Assembly: GCF_044628455.1 (NCBI RefSeq)
Contig: NZ_JBIYZW010000001.1
Span: 62,001-126,000 of the forward strand
Length of the DNA stretch: 64,000 nt
Direction of reading: 5' to 3'
Source of the DNA: Solirubrum sp044628455
GTDB taxonomy: Bacteria; Bacteroidota; Bacteroidia; Cytophagales; Hymenobacteraceae
The notes under the pieces were generated by a model that saw nothing but the letters and a program-made list of their open reading frames with translations, was not told where the DNA came from and searched no databases. A program made the translations under genes and the position numbers. Shown here piece after piece: positions 43,093-52,178 of this stretch; the first letter of the stretch is position 1, and the number at the start of each line of letters is the position of its first letter.

Positions 43093-44205
43093 CTACAGCT
43101 GCTCCAGGGTGCGGCGGCGGTCCAGCTTGCCCGAGCCGGTTTGGGCAAACTGGGCCGCGTAGCGCAGGGCGCGGGGCACTTCGTAGCGGCTCAGGCGCTG
43201 GCCAAGCAATTCCAGCAGGCGGACTTCGTCGGCCTCGGCCAGGGGAGGGCCTTCCAGCACCGCCGTAACCTGCTGGCCCAGCCGCTCGTCGGGCAGGCCG
43301 GTCACGAACAGGCGGCGGCCGGGCAAATCCAGTTCGGCCAGGGCCACTTCCAGCACCAGTTCCACCTTTTCGGCCGGCACCTTCACCCCGCCCGAGTTAA
43401 TGACGAAGTCGGCGCGGCCCAGCCATTCAAACAAGTGGTGGTCGTTTTCCGCGAAGCGCACCAGGTCGTTGGTTTGCACCAGCTCCTGCCGGGTTACGTC
43501 GCCGCGCAGGGCCAGGCAGCCGCGCTCGTCCTGCTCGGCGTGCAGGCCCGGCAAGAGGCGGTAGTAGGGCGAGGCCTCGGTGCCGTTGAGGCGGCGCAGC
43601 GCCACGTGCGAGCAGGTTTCCGTCATGCCGTAGGTGTGGTAGAGGGGCACCTGCAACTGCTGCACGGCCCGGCTCAGGCCCTGGTCGAGCGGGGCGCCGC
43701 CGATGAGAATGGCCTTCATCTGCTCCAGGCGCGGGGCGTGGCCCCCTTCGAGAATAGCGCGCAGCTGCAAGGGCACGAAGGAGGCAAAGTCGAAGGCGGC
43801 GTCGGGCGGCAAGAGGGCGAAGGGGTCGGCCACGGGCTCCACGATGGTCAGGGGCATCTGAAACTCCAGGGCACGCACCAGCATCATCAGCCCGCCGATA
43901 AACTCGCAGTTCAGGCACACCAGCACGCGGTGGCCCACGCCCAGGCCCAGGTAGTCGACGGTGCGGCGGGCGCTGGCCAAGAGTTGGCTGCGCAGCAGGT
44001 TGATGGGCTGGGGGGTACCGGTAGAGCCGGAGGTGGTGAGCACGAACTCCTGCGCGCCGTTGAGCCACTGGCGGCAAAAATCAAGGACGCGGGCCTCGTA
44101 GCCGTTGATTTCGCCGCCGGCGTGGGCGGGGTACTGCTGAAGGTCGGCGAAGGCGTAGCGGCGGCCGTTGAGTTGCAGCGAATCGGGGAGGGTGGTAGCG
44201 GGCAT
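43093..44205 (-). CDS. menE: o-Succinylbenzoate-CoA ligase (MenE)
   Basis: 370 residues from the ATG at 44205. It is an ANL-superfamily adenylating enzyme of the short MenE type: the P-loop TTSGSTGTP (about residue 60), the YGMTETCS motif (about 195), a hinge with RADFVINSGGVKVPAEKVE, and the C-terminal catalytic lysine in GSGKLDR. MenE makes o-succinylbenzoyl-CoA, the substrate of MenB. It is separated from the menF-menD-menB group by about 8 kb. I favour MenE over other acyl-CoA ligases because of its length and because the other men genes are near. Confidence 0.88.
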   Translation of the reverse strand: MPATTLPDSLQLNGRRYAFADLQQYPAHAGGEINGYEARVLDFCRQWLNGAQEFVLTTSGSTGTPQPINLLRSQLLASARRTVDYLGLGVGHRVLVCLNCEFIGGLMMLVRALEFQMPLTIVEPVADPFALLPPDAAFDFASFVPLQLRAILEGGHAPRLEQMKAILIGGAPLDQGLSRAVQQLQVPLYHTYGMTETCSHVALRRLNGTEASPYYRLLPGLHAEQDERGCLALRGDVTRQELVQTNDLVRFAENDHHLFEWLGRADFVINSGGVKVPAEKVELVLEVALAELDLPGRRLFVTGLPDERLGQQVTAVLEGPPLAEADEVRLLELLGQRLSRYEVPRALRYAAQFAQTGSGKLDRRRTLEQL

Positions 44206-44317
44206 GGGCGGGTGAAGGTAGCAACGCTGGCAGATACCGCCCCGGCCCCGGAAAGGATGCAAACCAGCGCCTAAATCAGCCTGCGGCTGCCAGATGACCC
44301 GCCGCGCCGCCGCCAGT

Positions 44318-44857
44318 CTACGCCGGCGGCTGAGCCGCCTGGTACAGCTTTAGCAGCAAACTGATCTGGCCCCGGTGGTAAATCTCGTCTTCCACCAGAT
44401 GATACAGCACCCAGGCCAGGTCCGCGCCCGTCTCGGGGTCGTAGGCGGCGAGGCGCCGGGTGAAATCCACGAACGTGAGTCCCTGCAGCGCCGCCAGCAT
44501 CTGCTGGCGCGACTCGGCCAGCAAAGCCACGTAATGTTCGATGGGCTGGTGCGTGATGAGTTGCGGCAGATACCCGCCCAAATCCAAAGCCGGCAGCCAC
44601 CGCTCGTTTTCCGCCGCCGTCAGCGGGCGCCCCCCCACGAACACGATGCGGAAGTAGTGCTCGTTGGCCGCCAGGTGCGCCAGCAAGGCGCCCACCGTGT
44701 TCCAGCCCGGCTGGTACTGCCAGTGCAGCTCCGCCGCGGTCAGCTGCTCCACCCGCTGCAGGGTCGTTACCCGGGTATCGGCCAGCATACCCAGCAGGTA
44801 ATCCAGCGCGTGGTCGGCACTGTGGCCAAACGCAATGCGAAACGCTCTTTTAGGCAT
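44318..44857 (-). CDS. DinB-like four-helix protein
   Basis: 179 residues from the ATG at 44857. The order HALDYLLGMLADTRVTTLQR, WNTVGALLAHLAANEHYF, IEHYVALLAESRQQML and ADLAWVLYHLVEDEIYHRGQI is that of DinB/YfiT-type four-helix proteins with a His-rich metal triad (His in the second helix and in YHLVEDEIYHRGQ). Members act as thiol transferases or unknown metal enzymes. It lies 112 bases upstream of menE on the same strand; a link to menaquinone is not implied. Confidence 0.88.
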   Translation of the reverse strand: MPKRAFRIAFGHSADHALDYLLGMLADTRVTTLQRVEQLTAAELHWQYQPGWNTVGALLAHLAANEHYFRIVFVGGRPLTAAENERWLPALDLGGYLPQLITHQPIEHYVALLAESRQQMLAALQGLTFVDFTRRLAAYDPETGADLAWVLYHLVEDEIYHRGQISLLLKLYQAAQPPA

Positions 44858-45005
44858 GGCAGGGAGAAGTAACAAACCGAAGCGCGGCAAAGCTGCACCA
44901 CCCGCCGCCATTCGCGCAACCCGGCGCCAACGGCCGCTGCTTGCCGCATCAGGTAGCCACGCCTCGGGCCCCGCTCAGGGCAACCAACGCCGCAAGGCCA
45001 GAACA

Positions 45006-45518
45006 CTACTTGGGCGGCACCATAAGGGCACGCAGCTGCCGGCTCAGGGCGCGGTTGCGCGTTTCCAGGTACACGGCGCCGCAGGCAGCCCGCGCGCCAA
45101 ACAGGGCACCCGCCGAGTCCCCAAACAAGCCCTCAATGCGCCGAATCTGCCCCGCCTCAATGCCATTCAGCACCGCCGCCTGCGCGGGCTGGCCGTTGAG
45201 GTTCAGCTCCACGGAGCCACCGCGGAAAAAGGCAAAGAACAGCAGGCGGCAGCCGCAGGACTGCCCTGCCGCATTCGCCGTTTCGTTGCGCAACATTCGG
45301 TCCCGTATCAGCAGTCCGTCCGAGGGAGCCGCGTACACCGAATCGGCCCGCAGCTTGGCCCTGATCAGCTGCCACCGCTCGGCCGTAGAGCCGGCCGCCT
45401 GAAACTGCGTGATCCAGCGGGCGTTGTGGGCTGGCAGTGGGCAATCGGACACAGCGGCGGTCTGGGCCCAGGCCGGCCCGGCACTCAACAGCACCAGCAG
45501 GCAGACAACAAATTTCAT
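45006..45518 (-). CDS. Secreted stand-alone TonB-plug-like protein
   Basis: 170 residues from the ATG at 45518, with a signal peptide (LLVLLSAGPAWAQ). The C-terminal half carries a string typical of TonB receptor plugs: NLNGQPAQ, then IEAGQIRRIEGLFGDSAGAL, then FGARAACGAVYLETRN, which parallels the IEVLKD...ALYGSRAANGVILITTK pattern. No barrel follows. It may be a free periplasmic plug or peptidase-associated domain; I know no function. Two cysteines (SCGC) lie in the middle. Confidence 0.7.
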   Translation of the reverse strand: MKFVVCLLVLLSAGPAWAQTAAVSDCPLPAHNARWITQFQAAGSTAERWQLIRAKLRADSVYAAPSDGLLIRDRMLRNETANAAGQSCGCRLLFFAFFRGGSVELNLNGQPAQAAVLNGIEAGQIRRIEGLFGDSAGALFGARAACGAVYLETRNRALSRQLRALMVPPK

Positions 45519-45605
45519 AGCCGGCAACAGAGAAATGGATGATAAGCAGACCGCGCCCAGGGCGGCAACTTACCATACTTCAGGATAGGCAGCTGCTAAG
45601 GTAAA

Positions 45606-45640
45606 CGGCACCGGTGCCCCCAGCGGGAGGGCACCGGCGC
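45606..45640 (-). terminator. Possible terminator of the gene at 45672
   Basis: CGGCACCGGTGCCC pairs imperfectly with GGGCACCGGCGCCG; only a short T run follows on the minus strand. Confidence 0.45.
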
Positions 45641-45671
45641 CGTTGTAGCTCGGTCGCAGCGGACCGGGCGC

Positions 45672-46370
45672 CTACACCTTGGCTTCGGCCACTACGGGGC
45701 GGGGTCCGCCCGTCACAGGCACGGGGTCAATCACGTAGTCGCGGGCCCGGGCCGCATCAGTCAGCTTATATACCGACTCGCCCGCGGCGCAGAGCTGCAC
45801 CAGCTGCCGGTAGAGCCCATTGGCAAACACAATGCGCGTCTGGGTAGCCACGCGCCGCGCATTCTCCGCTTCCTTGCGCTCGGCCAGGCCATCGACAAAG
45901 GCCGCGTTGCACGTTTCTACCGTTTGCAGCAAGTCTTCGGTGAGGCCCTCCGCGGCGTATTCGCTCAGGTACTTGCGGCCCTGCTTCACCAGCAAGGTAG
46001 CCGCCAGGTGCAGCTTCGATTCAGACAAGGCCGTGACGTTGGCCACGCCAAAGCGCTTGTAGCGCGACGTGCGAGCCGAATCTTTCACCGCAATAATGCC
46101 TAGCACCTGCTGAATAGCCGTTTCCAGGGCCAGCTGTTCGGCATCTTTCTCGTCGGTTACCACGGCTCCTTCCTGCACCAGCACCGTATCGGGTTCCATG
46201 TTCCCGAAAGTGGTGGTCGTCGTTTTGAAATCCGCGATGCGGGCCGCCGTTACGCCTCGCACCGTTAGTGCGGCAGCATCGCGTTCCAGCGAAGGTTGTA
46301 GCTCAAGGCAGCGTTGCCACAGCTGGGCTTGGCTAAAGGGATACTCGGCAAAGGGAGGTTGGGCATTCAT
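45672..46370 (-). CDS. Uncharacterised helical protein
   Basis: 232 residues from the ATG at 46370 (MNAQPPFAEYPFSQ). Long helices rich in Ala, Leu and Lys follow (LHLAATLLVKQGRKYLSEYA, AFVDGLAERKEAENARRVAT), with a Val/Pro-rich tail. No signal peptide or membrane segment is seen and no family was recognised. The 736 bases upstream of its start hold array C and an unexplained GC-rich stretch. Confidence 0.7.
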   Translation of the reverse strand: MNAQPPFAEYPFSQAQLWQRCLELQPSLERDAAALTVRGVTAARIADFKTTTTTFGNMEPDTVLVQEGAVVTDEKDAEQLALETAIQQVLGIIAVKDSARTSRYKRFGVANVTALSESKLHLAATLLVKQGRKYLSEYAAEGLTEDLLQTVETCNAAFVDGLAERKEAENARRVATQTRIVFANGLYRQLVQLCAAGESVYKLTDAARARDYVIDPVPVTGGPRPVVAEAKV

Positions 46371-46535
46371 AACACAAACTGCGTAAAGGGTAGAGATGAA
46401 AAAAATAGGTTGGCCCGCTGACAACCAGCTGCTTCCAACCTAAACGTTTACCTCAACAGTGTCAAGTGAATTCCATAAAAAATTTTACTGTATCCGGAAA
46501 TAGCCCAACCCCGAGCTGCTTGCTTGGTTTAGCGC

Positions 46536-46770
46536 AACCAAAGCCCCGAAATCAGTAACCAAAGCGTCATCTATAGCAACCAAAGAGGCATCTATAGGAC
46601 CCCAAGAGCCATTTCTATAAACCAAAGCGTCGTCTATAGAACCCGAAGAGGCATCGATAACAACCAAAGCGCCATCGATAGTAACCGAAGAGCCATCTAT
46701 AGGAACCTAAGCTTCATCTATAGGATTTTTCTATTCTTCGGTCGGTATAGATGCCTCTTTGGTTACTAGC
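46536..46770. repeat. Intergenic array C, nine 21-bp units plus an inverted copy
   Basis: AACCAAAG-type starts fall at 46536, 46557, 46578, 46599, 46620, 46641, 46662, 46683 and 46704, always 21 bases apart. The fuller unit is AACCAAAGCGCCATCTATAG-like with CTATAG or ATCGAT cores. At about 46741-46770 an inverted unit (TATAGATGCCTCTTTGGTTAC) closes the array. An open frame on the minus strand (46485-46667) reads heptads such as IDDALV and GPIDASLV. Confidence 0.85.
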
Positions 46771-47035
46771 GGCGGAGCTTCGGGCAGTAGAGGCAGAACC
46801 TGGGGCACAGTGACCGGCGCATAGGTTGGATAAGATCAGGCTTCGGGTACAGCCGCTGCCGATTAGGCCAGGGTAGCCGGTTCGTGCGGAACAGTTGCGG
46901 CAGGATACGAGGCGGCAACTTCTCCGGCGTTTACGGACGAAGCGGTGCGGCGCCCCGAAGCCGCAGCTGCCAGCAGCTACCAGGGCGCGTGGGCCGCAAT
47001 GCCAAAACCCACCCGTGCCAAAGCCGGGGCTAGGG
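46771..47035. other. Unexplained GC-rich intergenic stretch
   Basis: No convincing gene: the open frames here give Cys/Arg-rich products unlike real proteins. It lies between array C and the terminator of the AT-rich gene and could be a decayed gene, but I could not read a family in any frame. Confidence 0.4.
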
Positions 47036-47041
47036 CAGTAA

Positions 47042-47076
47042 AAAAGGGCGGTGCCTAATGGCGCCGCCCCTCTTTT
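47042..47076 (-). terminator. Intrinsic terminator of the AT-rich gene
   Basis: GGGCGGTGCC and GGCGCCGCCC pair around TAAT, with a run of As upstream that is a T tract on the minus strand. It lies 31 bases past the stop at 47107. Confidence 0.85.
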
Positions 47077-47106
47077 AGGGCTCAACCCGACCTCCCGAAA
47101 GACGGG

Positions 47107-48309
47107 TTAGTAGTGCGTGTAGTGGTAGCGGATGATTTCTTCCAGCTTGCCGTTGCGGGTAGCGCGTTCCTGGCTCAACAGGCCGTTGCGGTTGTAGAAA
47201 TAGTAGGTAATACGATGATGCGTAGAATTGGAAATACATTTCTCTTTGATTAACTCGCTATTGATGTATGCAAATACGTATTCATTGCAGTAGTCAGTGC
47301 CATTGAAGGAATGGTGCTTTTTAACAAGCTTTCCATCTGTGTTAAAGTATGAGGTTTCTGTAGATTCTGGGTCTGCAGATCCGTTTGCTTTATATTGGAC
47401 TTCTGTCATGATTTTGCCTTGATTGGTATATTGATATGTGATAATGGATTTAAGGTAGAGTCTTGAAGTGGAAGAATACCAGCTAGTGGAATCGGTTTCT
47501 CTTACCAGTCTTTCTTGTGAGTCATAGAAATAATGCTGTTTGGAATAGGGTTGTTGATTTTGTGTGAACATGATGTAGCTAAGTAATTTATGGTCTTTAC
47601 TATAATATTTGGTGCTGCTTAAATAGTTTGGGTGGCAATGGTCACAAGTAGTTTTTGTGTTTTGAATAAGTGGGTTGCTTGTGCTTCTAGTATCCTCTAT
47701 CGTGCTATCCCGACTAATGAAGTGTTGCTCTAGCTGACTGTCGGCACTATAAATATACTCGTGAGTCTGGTGATTGTTTGTGCGGCGTACATATACTGTG
47801 TCGACAGGAAAAGAAGATGATTTGTAGTGCTCATAAAAATTGTAGCTGCTCTCTTTGACTAATCTATTTGAGTGGTCGTATGTAAATCTTGCTATACGTC
47901 CTCTGATGTGATTTTTATCAACAATTTGAGTGTATTTGATATTATCACTGTAGTGGTAATGGTTGTGACTGGTTAATCTGTTATTGAAATCGTAAATACT
48001 CTCCTCTTGCTGCCATGTAATAACAGGTAAGTTATGCGTAACGTTATATGTTTTGCTATTTATACCAAAAATTTTATGTTGTTGAACATTAAAATGCTTT
48101 TGGTATAACATTACACTATCCTTTTTTGGCTTGCCTTTCTTGTTAAGCATCTGAGAATACGCCGTTACACTACTGATACGATGCTCAAGAAAGTCATTAG
48201 CCGTCCAGCCCTGGAAGCCGGTAGTGCCGGGGATATGAACGGGTTTGCTTTTTTGCCCATACCCGAAGCACGGGACGGTAAGCAGCAAAACGAGGAACAA
48301 AAATTTCAT
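47107..48309 (-). CDS. Secreted AT-rich YD-like repeat protein
   Basis: 400 residues with a signal peptide (FLFLVLLLTVPCFGYGQ). The body has many short units of the kind FTYDHSNRLVKESSYNFYEH, HYFYDSQERLVRETDS, ITYYFYNRNGLLSQER, i.e. one strand, a turn with Asn/Asp/Gly, and a second strand, reminiscent of YD repeats of RHS proteins but without toxin tip. The DNA is by far the most AT-rich in the window (GC roughly 37-40 percent by eye), a sign of recent acquisition. Its role is unknown. Confidence 0.85.
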   Translation of the reverse strand: MKFLFLVLLLTVPCFGYGQKSKPVHIPGTTGFQGWTANDFLEHRISSVTAYSQMLNKKGKPKKDSVMLYQKHFNVQQHKIFGINSKTYNVTHNLPVITWQQEESIYDFNNRLTSHNHYHYSDNIKYTQIVDKNHIRGRIARFTYDHSNRLVKESSYNFYEHYKSSSFPVDTVYVRRTNNHQTHEYIYSADSQLEQHFISRDSTIEDTRSTSNPLIQNTKTTCDHCHPNYLSSTKYYSKDHKLLSYIMFTQNQQPYSKQHYFYDSQERLVRETDSTSWYSSTSRLYLKSIITYQYTNQGKIMTEVQYKANGSADPESTETSYFNTDGKLVKKHHSFNGTDYCNEYVFAYINSELIKEKCISNSTHHRITYYFYNRNGLLSQERATRNGKLEEIIRYHYTHY

Positions 48310-48458
48310 TCAGACAGCTGCCGCAGGGCGGAATAGGCCCGGGCCGGCGGTGCGGCCCGGGGAAAGATGTATGCAACGGGCTAGGAGCCAACTCCGCCCG
48401 GCAAAGCCAACCGCCCCGCGTAACAGGCGCGGCGCTGCTAGGCCAGGGGCGCCCGGCC

Positions 48459-48824
48459 TCAGGGCTTGGCCGGGGCGGCCGGGGACTCGGGCAGCAGGCG
48501 GAAATAGGTGGCCTGGAAGCGGTTGTTGACCACCGTACCTTGTACCTCGGCCTGCCGAATGGCATTGCAGAACCCATCCTGGGCGTGGGCGTCGCCGTGC
48601 TCGTCGATGGTGGTGCCGTCCACGAAATAGGCTTGCCCGTTGAGGCGCACGGCCAGGTCGCAGTTTTTGCCGGGCAGGCCCAGCTTGCATTGGCCACAGG
48701 CCGCCTCGGCTTGCAGCAGGGGGCGGGCCGCATCGGGGGCGGTAGCCGGGGCCGGCCGGGCCGACGATTGGGCCAGGGCCGGGGCCGTTGCGGCCAGCAG
48801 CAGCGAAAACAGCAGATATTTCAT
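48459..48824 (-). CDS. DUF6370 secreted protein
   Basis: 121 residues from the ATG at 48824, with signal peptide MKYLLFSLLLAATAPALAQS. The mature part holds the cysteine pattern CGQCKLGLPGKNCDLAVR and, later, DGFCNAIRQAEVQGTVVNNRF, matching DUF6370. The four cysteines could form two disulfides or bind metal. It is a single gene 150 bases downstream of the AT-rich gene start, on the same strand. Confidence 0.85.
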   Translation of the reverse strand: MKYLLFSLLLAATAPALAQSSARPAPATAPDAARPLLQAEAACGQCKLGLPGKNCDLAVRLNGQAYFVDGTTIDEHGDAHAQDGFCNAIRQAEVQGTVVNNRFQATYFRLLPESPAAPAKP

Positions 48825-49047
48825 GGGAAAGCAGGCGTAGAAAGCAACCAACAAGCCAGCCGGCGCGGCGGCCCGGTCCCCCACCTATACCCGGGCTGCC
48901 AACAGCAGAACCGCGCGCATCGTTAGGGCCGGGCAAGATACGGCAACGAGGAATGCCACGGTTTGGACCAGGCAAATGGAGCCGCCGGGGCCGCTGCCCA
49001 GAGCTTTCAGCGGGACGGCGGCGGCGGGCCCAAGCCGCGGGAGTGGG

Positions 49048-49410
49048 TTACTGGCGGGCCAGGCGTTGCAGGGCCTCCTCGCGGGTACTCACGAAGCTCA
49101 CCTGCCGGCCCTGGTTGCTTTCGGCCATGAAGTCGCGCAGGCTTTGGCTGGTGTAGTAGCTGAAGTCGCCCACAATGGCGAGGCGCACGCGGTAGTTGCT
49201 GAACTTCTGCAGGATTTCGCCGGCCACGCCCGTGCGCAGCGCAAAGAAGTCGGGCGTGAGCTGGTGCTGGTGCAGCAGCAGGCCATCGAAGCCCTGGTAA
49301 TACACGTTGCCGAGCAGGTCGAGGCCGTCGGCGGCGGTTTGAATGACGACCTCATCGGAAACAACCTCGGCAATTTTCAGGTCGTTGATTTCGTGCGCGC
49401 TGATTTCCAT
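49048..49410 (-). CDS. DUF4180 domain protein
   Basis: 120 residues from the ATG at 49410. ALLHQHQL-like and FALRTGVAGEILQKFSNYRV, VRLAIVGDFSYYTSQSLRDF and FVSTREEALQRLA are the known DUF4180 landmarks (alpha/beta fold, STAS-like). The function is not known. It has no signal peptide and stands alone, 223 bases downstream of the DUF6370 start. Confidence 0.9.
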   Translation of the reverse strand: MEISAHEINDLKIAEVVSDEVVIQTAADGLDLLGNVYYQGFDGLLLHQHQLTPDFFALRTGVAGEILQKFSNYRVRLAIVGDFSYYTSQSLRDFMAESNQGRQVSFVSTREEALQRLARQ

Positions 49411-49656
49411 TTCCGGTATCGGGTTCGGTTTTGTCGCCAGGGAGCAGGCTGGTTGCCGAATGGGGCATAGCAGGCTGTGGGGCGGCGTTCGGGCGCAGCG
49501 TAACTCCGGGCCGGTGCAAGTTGCGGGGATTCGGCCAACTGAGAAAGTCCAACCAGCAATCAGCCCTGAGCGGAGGGCGCCTGACCGGCTGCTGGCGGGC
49601 AGCAAGTAAACAGTAGAAAACCAAAAGGCGGCCTGACTCGAACCGATGATCAACCA
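49411..49656. other. Intergenic region, no gene seen
   Basis: Open frames on both strands here yield low-quality products. The upstream region of the DUF4180 gene shows no clear -7 element. No repeat was noticed. Confidence 0.5.
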
Positions 49657-49693
49657 AACGGCCCGGCCCGCAGGGTGCGGGCCGGGCCGTTTC
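49657..49693 (-). terminator. Intrinsic terminator of the amidase gene
   Basis: AACGGCCCGGCCCGCA and TGCGGGCCGGGCCGTT form a perfect stem of about 16 bases, 23 bases beyond the stop at 49716. Confidence 0.85.
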
Positions 49694-49715
49694 CGGATTC
49701 AGCAGCTACGGGCGC

Positions 49716-51959
49716 TTAGCGCACCAGCAGCTTCAGGTTCTGCACGTGGTTGCGCAGCTGTACCGTTACGATGTACATGCCGGGGCGCAGGTTGGCCGGC
49801 AGCGTGTAGCCCAGGGGCTGATTGGCTTTCAGCTCGGCCTGGGTTTGGGTGCCGATGGGCTGGCCCTGGGTGTCGCGCAGCCACAGCTGGGCCGCGCCCT
49901 CGTAGTTGGCGGCCGTGAGCCACACCTGTCCGCCCGCCTCGGCCGGGTTGGTGATTTTCAGCTGGGGCCGCTCGATTTCCTGCCCCGCGGCCGTCATCAC
50001 CGAAGTACCCGCCTCGCGCCAGGCCACCGACTGCGTGGCAACGCGCAGGGTGTAGGCCGAGCTGCTGGTGGCGCCGTTGTAGCCATACACCCGCACGTAG
50101 TAGGTAGCGGCCGGGGCGCCGTTGTAGGTGATGGTTTCGGCGGTGGTGCTGGGGTTGGTGGAATTGTAGAGCAGCGTGCCGGCAGCATTGTAGAGCTCCA
50201 GCTCGTAGTCGGCGGGCAGCGTGGTGAGCGTGATGCGCAGGTTGTTGTTGGTGCTGCTGCTGGTAAAGCGGTACCAGTCCGAGTCGCCGGCCGGGCACAC
50301 GTAGGCCGTGTTGTTCACGTTCACGCCAATGGCCGGGGCCGCAGCCAGGGTGTTGTTGGCCTCGTAGCCGTCGGTAGGGCAGGAAGTCGAGCCGCCGCCG
50401 TTCGACGTGTAGTTGGCCGCGAAACCCGGGCGCGTGGTGGCGCAGTCGCTGCGGAACTCCAGGAACATCTTGCCCGAGGAGGCCGTGAGCGTGGCCGGTA
50501 GCGCGGTGCCCGAGAATTTGCCCAGCAGCGGCGCCTGGTTGTTGGAGCCGTTGAACACCAGCAGGTAGTCGTAATTGCTTTCGAGGTCGAAGCTGGTGAA
50601 GGAAAGCGTGACGCTGCTGGCGCCGGTGGGGGCAATCAGCTGGCTTTGGCGGGCGTCGTTGCCGTAGCTGCCGGCGCTGCCGCCCGGGTCAAACACGCTG
50701 CCCGAAGCGGCCGTGAAGGTGGTGACGCTGGGCGCGTTGTTGACCAGGGTGTAGAACCGTTCCCAGTTCCAGTTCACGCCCGGGTCGGTGTGGGTTTGGT
50801 TGGGGTAGTGCTGGTGGCCCTTGATTTTGACGCAGGCCCCGGTGCTGAGCACGCCCGTGGTGGCCGCGCCGTAGTAGGTGCGCAGCCCGCTGATGCCGTA
50901 GCCGCTGCCCACGATGTCGCGGGCCAGGGCCGCCGAGCTGTTGTACATGGCCGTGGTGTACCACGAGGCGTCGTTCACGTAGCCCTCGTGCTCGGTGCCA
51001 ATGGTGTAGGGGTTTTCGGAGCCGACGTGCCAGGCCTTGTTGGCTTCCGCTACCATCTGCGTTACCTGCCCGTCGCTCGAACGAATGACGTAGTGCGCCG
51101 ACGCCTGGGCCGAGCAGTTCTTAAACCAGGAGATGCAGCCCGCATACGTGCCCTGCACGGTATGCACCGCGTAGTGGGTAATAGCCGTGCCGCTGCGCGA
51201 GCTGTAGTTGCAGGTCGTCAGGTTCGTCAGGGCGGGGCCGTAGTCGGCGGAAGCGGCCACGGCGTAGGTCGAGCCGGCCGGGTTGTACACCTGTCCGTTG
51301 CCCCGTACCGCATCTGCCGACACCTCGGCCGTGGCGGCGCTCAGCACCTGGTAGTTGGCCCCGAAGATGCCCGGCAGATCGAGGCGGTAGCTGGGAAAGC
51401 CGTAGCGCTGCTGGTTGTCGGCCTTGTTCAGGAACGTCAATACGCTGTAGAGGTGCGAGTCGAGGGCAAAGTTGTTGACCGCGTCTTTTTCCAGCGGCAG
51501 CTCGCTGAGGGCCAGCAGCACCGGCAGGTGCTGAGGCAGGTCGGCTCCGGTCAGGTCGCGCTCCTTGGCCAGCCTGGCATAGGCTGCCGCGTAAGCCATG
51601 ATGTTGGCTGCAGGGTCGAGCTTGATGCGCTCTTCGCTCATGCCCGAAAGCGAGGCCACCAGCCGCAGGTTTTCGCGGAAGTAGTTGCGGCCGTCGGCAA
51701 ACAAGCCCATCACGCCCGAGGGCAGCGGCATGCCCGTGCAGCTCAGCTGCTCGTCGGCCCCGATGTGGCGCATATGAGTCTGGGTGTAGGCCACGGCTTC
51801 GAGCACGCCCCGCGGCACCTCGGGGTGCTGGCGGTAGGCGGCGGCAAACTCGGCCGCGTAGGGCGTCTCGGCGCCGACGGTGTGGGCGGGCGCCGTTTGC
51901 GCCTGCAGGGTGGGGGACAGGCCGAGCAGGCCTACCCAGAGGAGTAGGGTTTTGGTCAT
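49716..51959 (-). CDS. Secreted N-acetylmuramoyl-L-alanine amidase with type IX sorting tail
   Basis: 747 residues from the ATG at 51959. Order of parts: signal peptide (1-20); a region of about 200 residues with GLFADGRNYFRENL; an Amidase_2 (PGRP-like) catalytic domain (about 220-400) with zinc ligands in ITHYAVHTVQG and KGHQHYPNQTHTDPG; a CUB-like domain (about 405-510); a pre-peptidase C-terminal domain (about 525-640, DSDWYRFTSSSTNN); and a Por-type sorting domain at the end (NLRPGMYIVTVQLRNHVQNLKLLVR). It should cleave peptidoglycan outside the cell after type IX secretion. Confidence 0.93.
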   Translation of the reverse strand: MTKTLLLWVGLLGLSPTLQAQTAPAHTVGAETPYAAEFAAAYRQHPEVPRGVLEAVAYTQTHMRHIGADEQLSCTGMPLPSGVMGLFADGRNYFRENLRLVASLSGMSEERIKLDPAANIMAYAAAYARLAKERDLTGADLPQHLPVLLALSELPLEKDAVNNFALDSHLYSVLTFLNKADNQQRYGFPSYRLDLPGIFGANYQVLSAATAEVSADAVRGNGQVYNPAGSTYAVAASADYGPALTNLTTCNYSSRSGTAITHYAVHTVQGTYAGCISWFKNCSAQASAHYVIRSSDGQVTQMVAEANKAWHVGSENPYTIGTEHEGYVNDASWYTTAMYNSSAALARDIVGSGYGISGLRTYYGAATTGVLSTGACVKIKGHQHYPNQTHTDPGVNWNWERFYTLVNNAPSVTTFTAASGSVFDPGGSAGSYGNDARQSQLIAPTGASSVTLSFTSFDLESNYDYLLVFNGSNNQAPLLGKFSGTALPATLTASSGKMFLEFRSDCATTRPGFAANYTSNGGGSTSCPTDGYEANNTLAAAPAIGVNVNNTAYVCPAGDSDWYRFTSSSTNNNLRITLTTLPADYELELYNAAGTLLYNSTNPSTTAETITYNGAPAATYYVRVYGYNGATSSSAYTLRVATQSVAWREAGTSVMTAAGQEIERPQLKITNPAEAGGQVWLTAANYEGAAQLWLRDTQGQPIGTQTQAELKANQPLGYTLPANLRPGMYIVTVQLRNHVQNLKLLVR

Positions 51960-52124
51960 GCACAGAACGGTGGTTAGGTGTTTGGTTTTGGTGGAGGTAA
52001 AGTACTGATTAGGCGGAATAATCCAAGTTTTGCGAAGGGTTTTTTGTAGGCGGCTTCGGCTGGTTTTTTCCAGCATACCACGCCGCGGCCGGGCCGCCGG
52101 CCGTTCAGGGCCGCGGGCAAACAA

Positions 52125-52155
52125 AAAGCCCGCACAGCGGGGGCTGCGCGGGCTT
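52125..52155 (-). terminator. Intrinsic terminator of menB
   Basis: AAGCCCGCACAGC pairs with GCTGCGCGGGCTT (one mismatch); on the minus strand five Ts follow. It lies 24 bases past the stop. Confidence 0.85.
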
Positions 52156-52178
52156 CAATGAGCGAAGAGCCAAGTCGG

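Noticed and set aside
40797..43148. Longer DPP III start at 43148
   Set aside because: The extra residues are an Arg/Ala-rich leader before a clear lipoprotein signal beginning at 42983.
46714..47085. 123-residue Cys/Arg-rich protein
   Set aside because: No start signal, no homologous features, and it overlaps an intrinsic terminator.
49621..49660. tRNA-like segment near the amidase gene
   Set aside because: No cloverleaf can be drawn; it is just upstream of a terminator stem.
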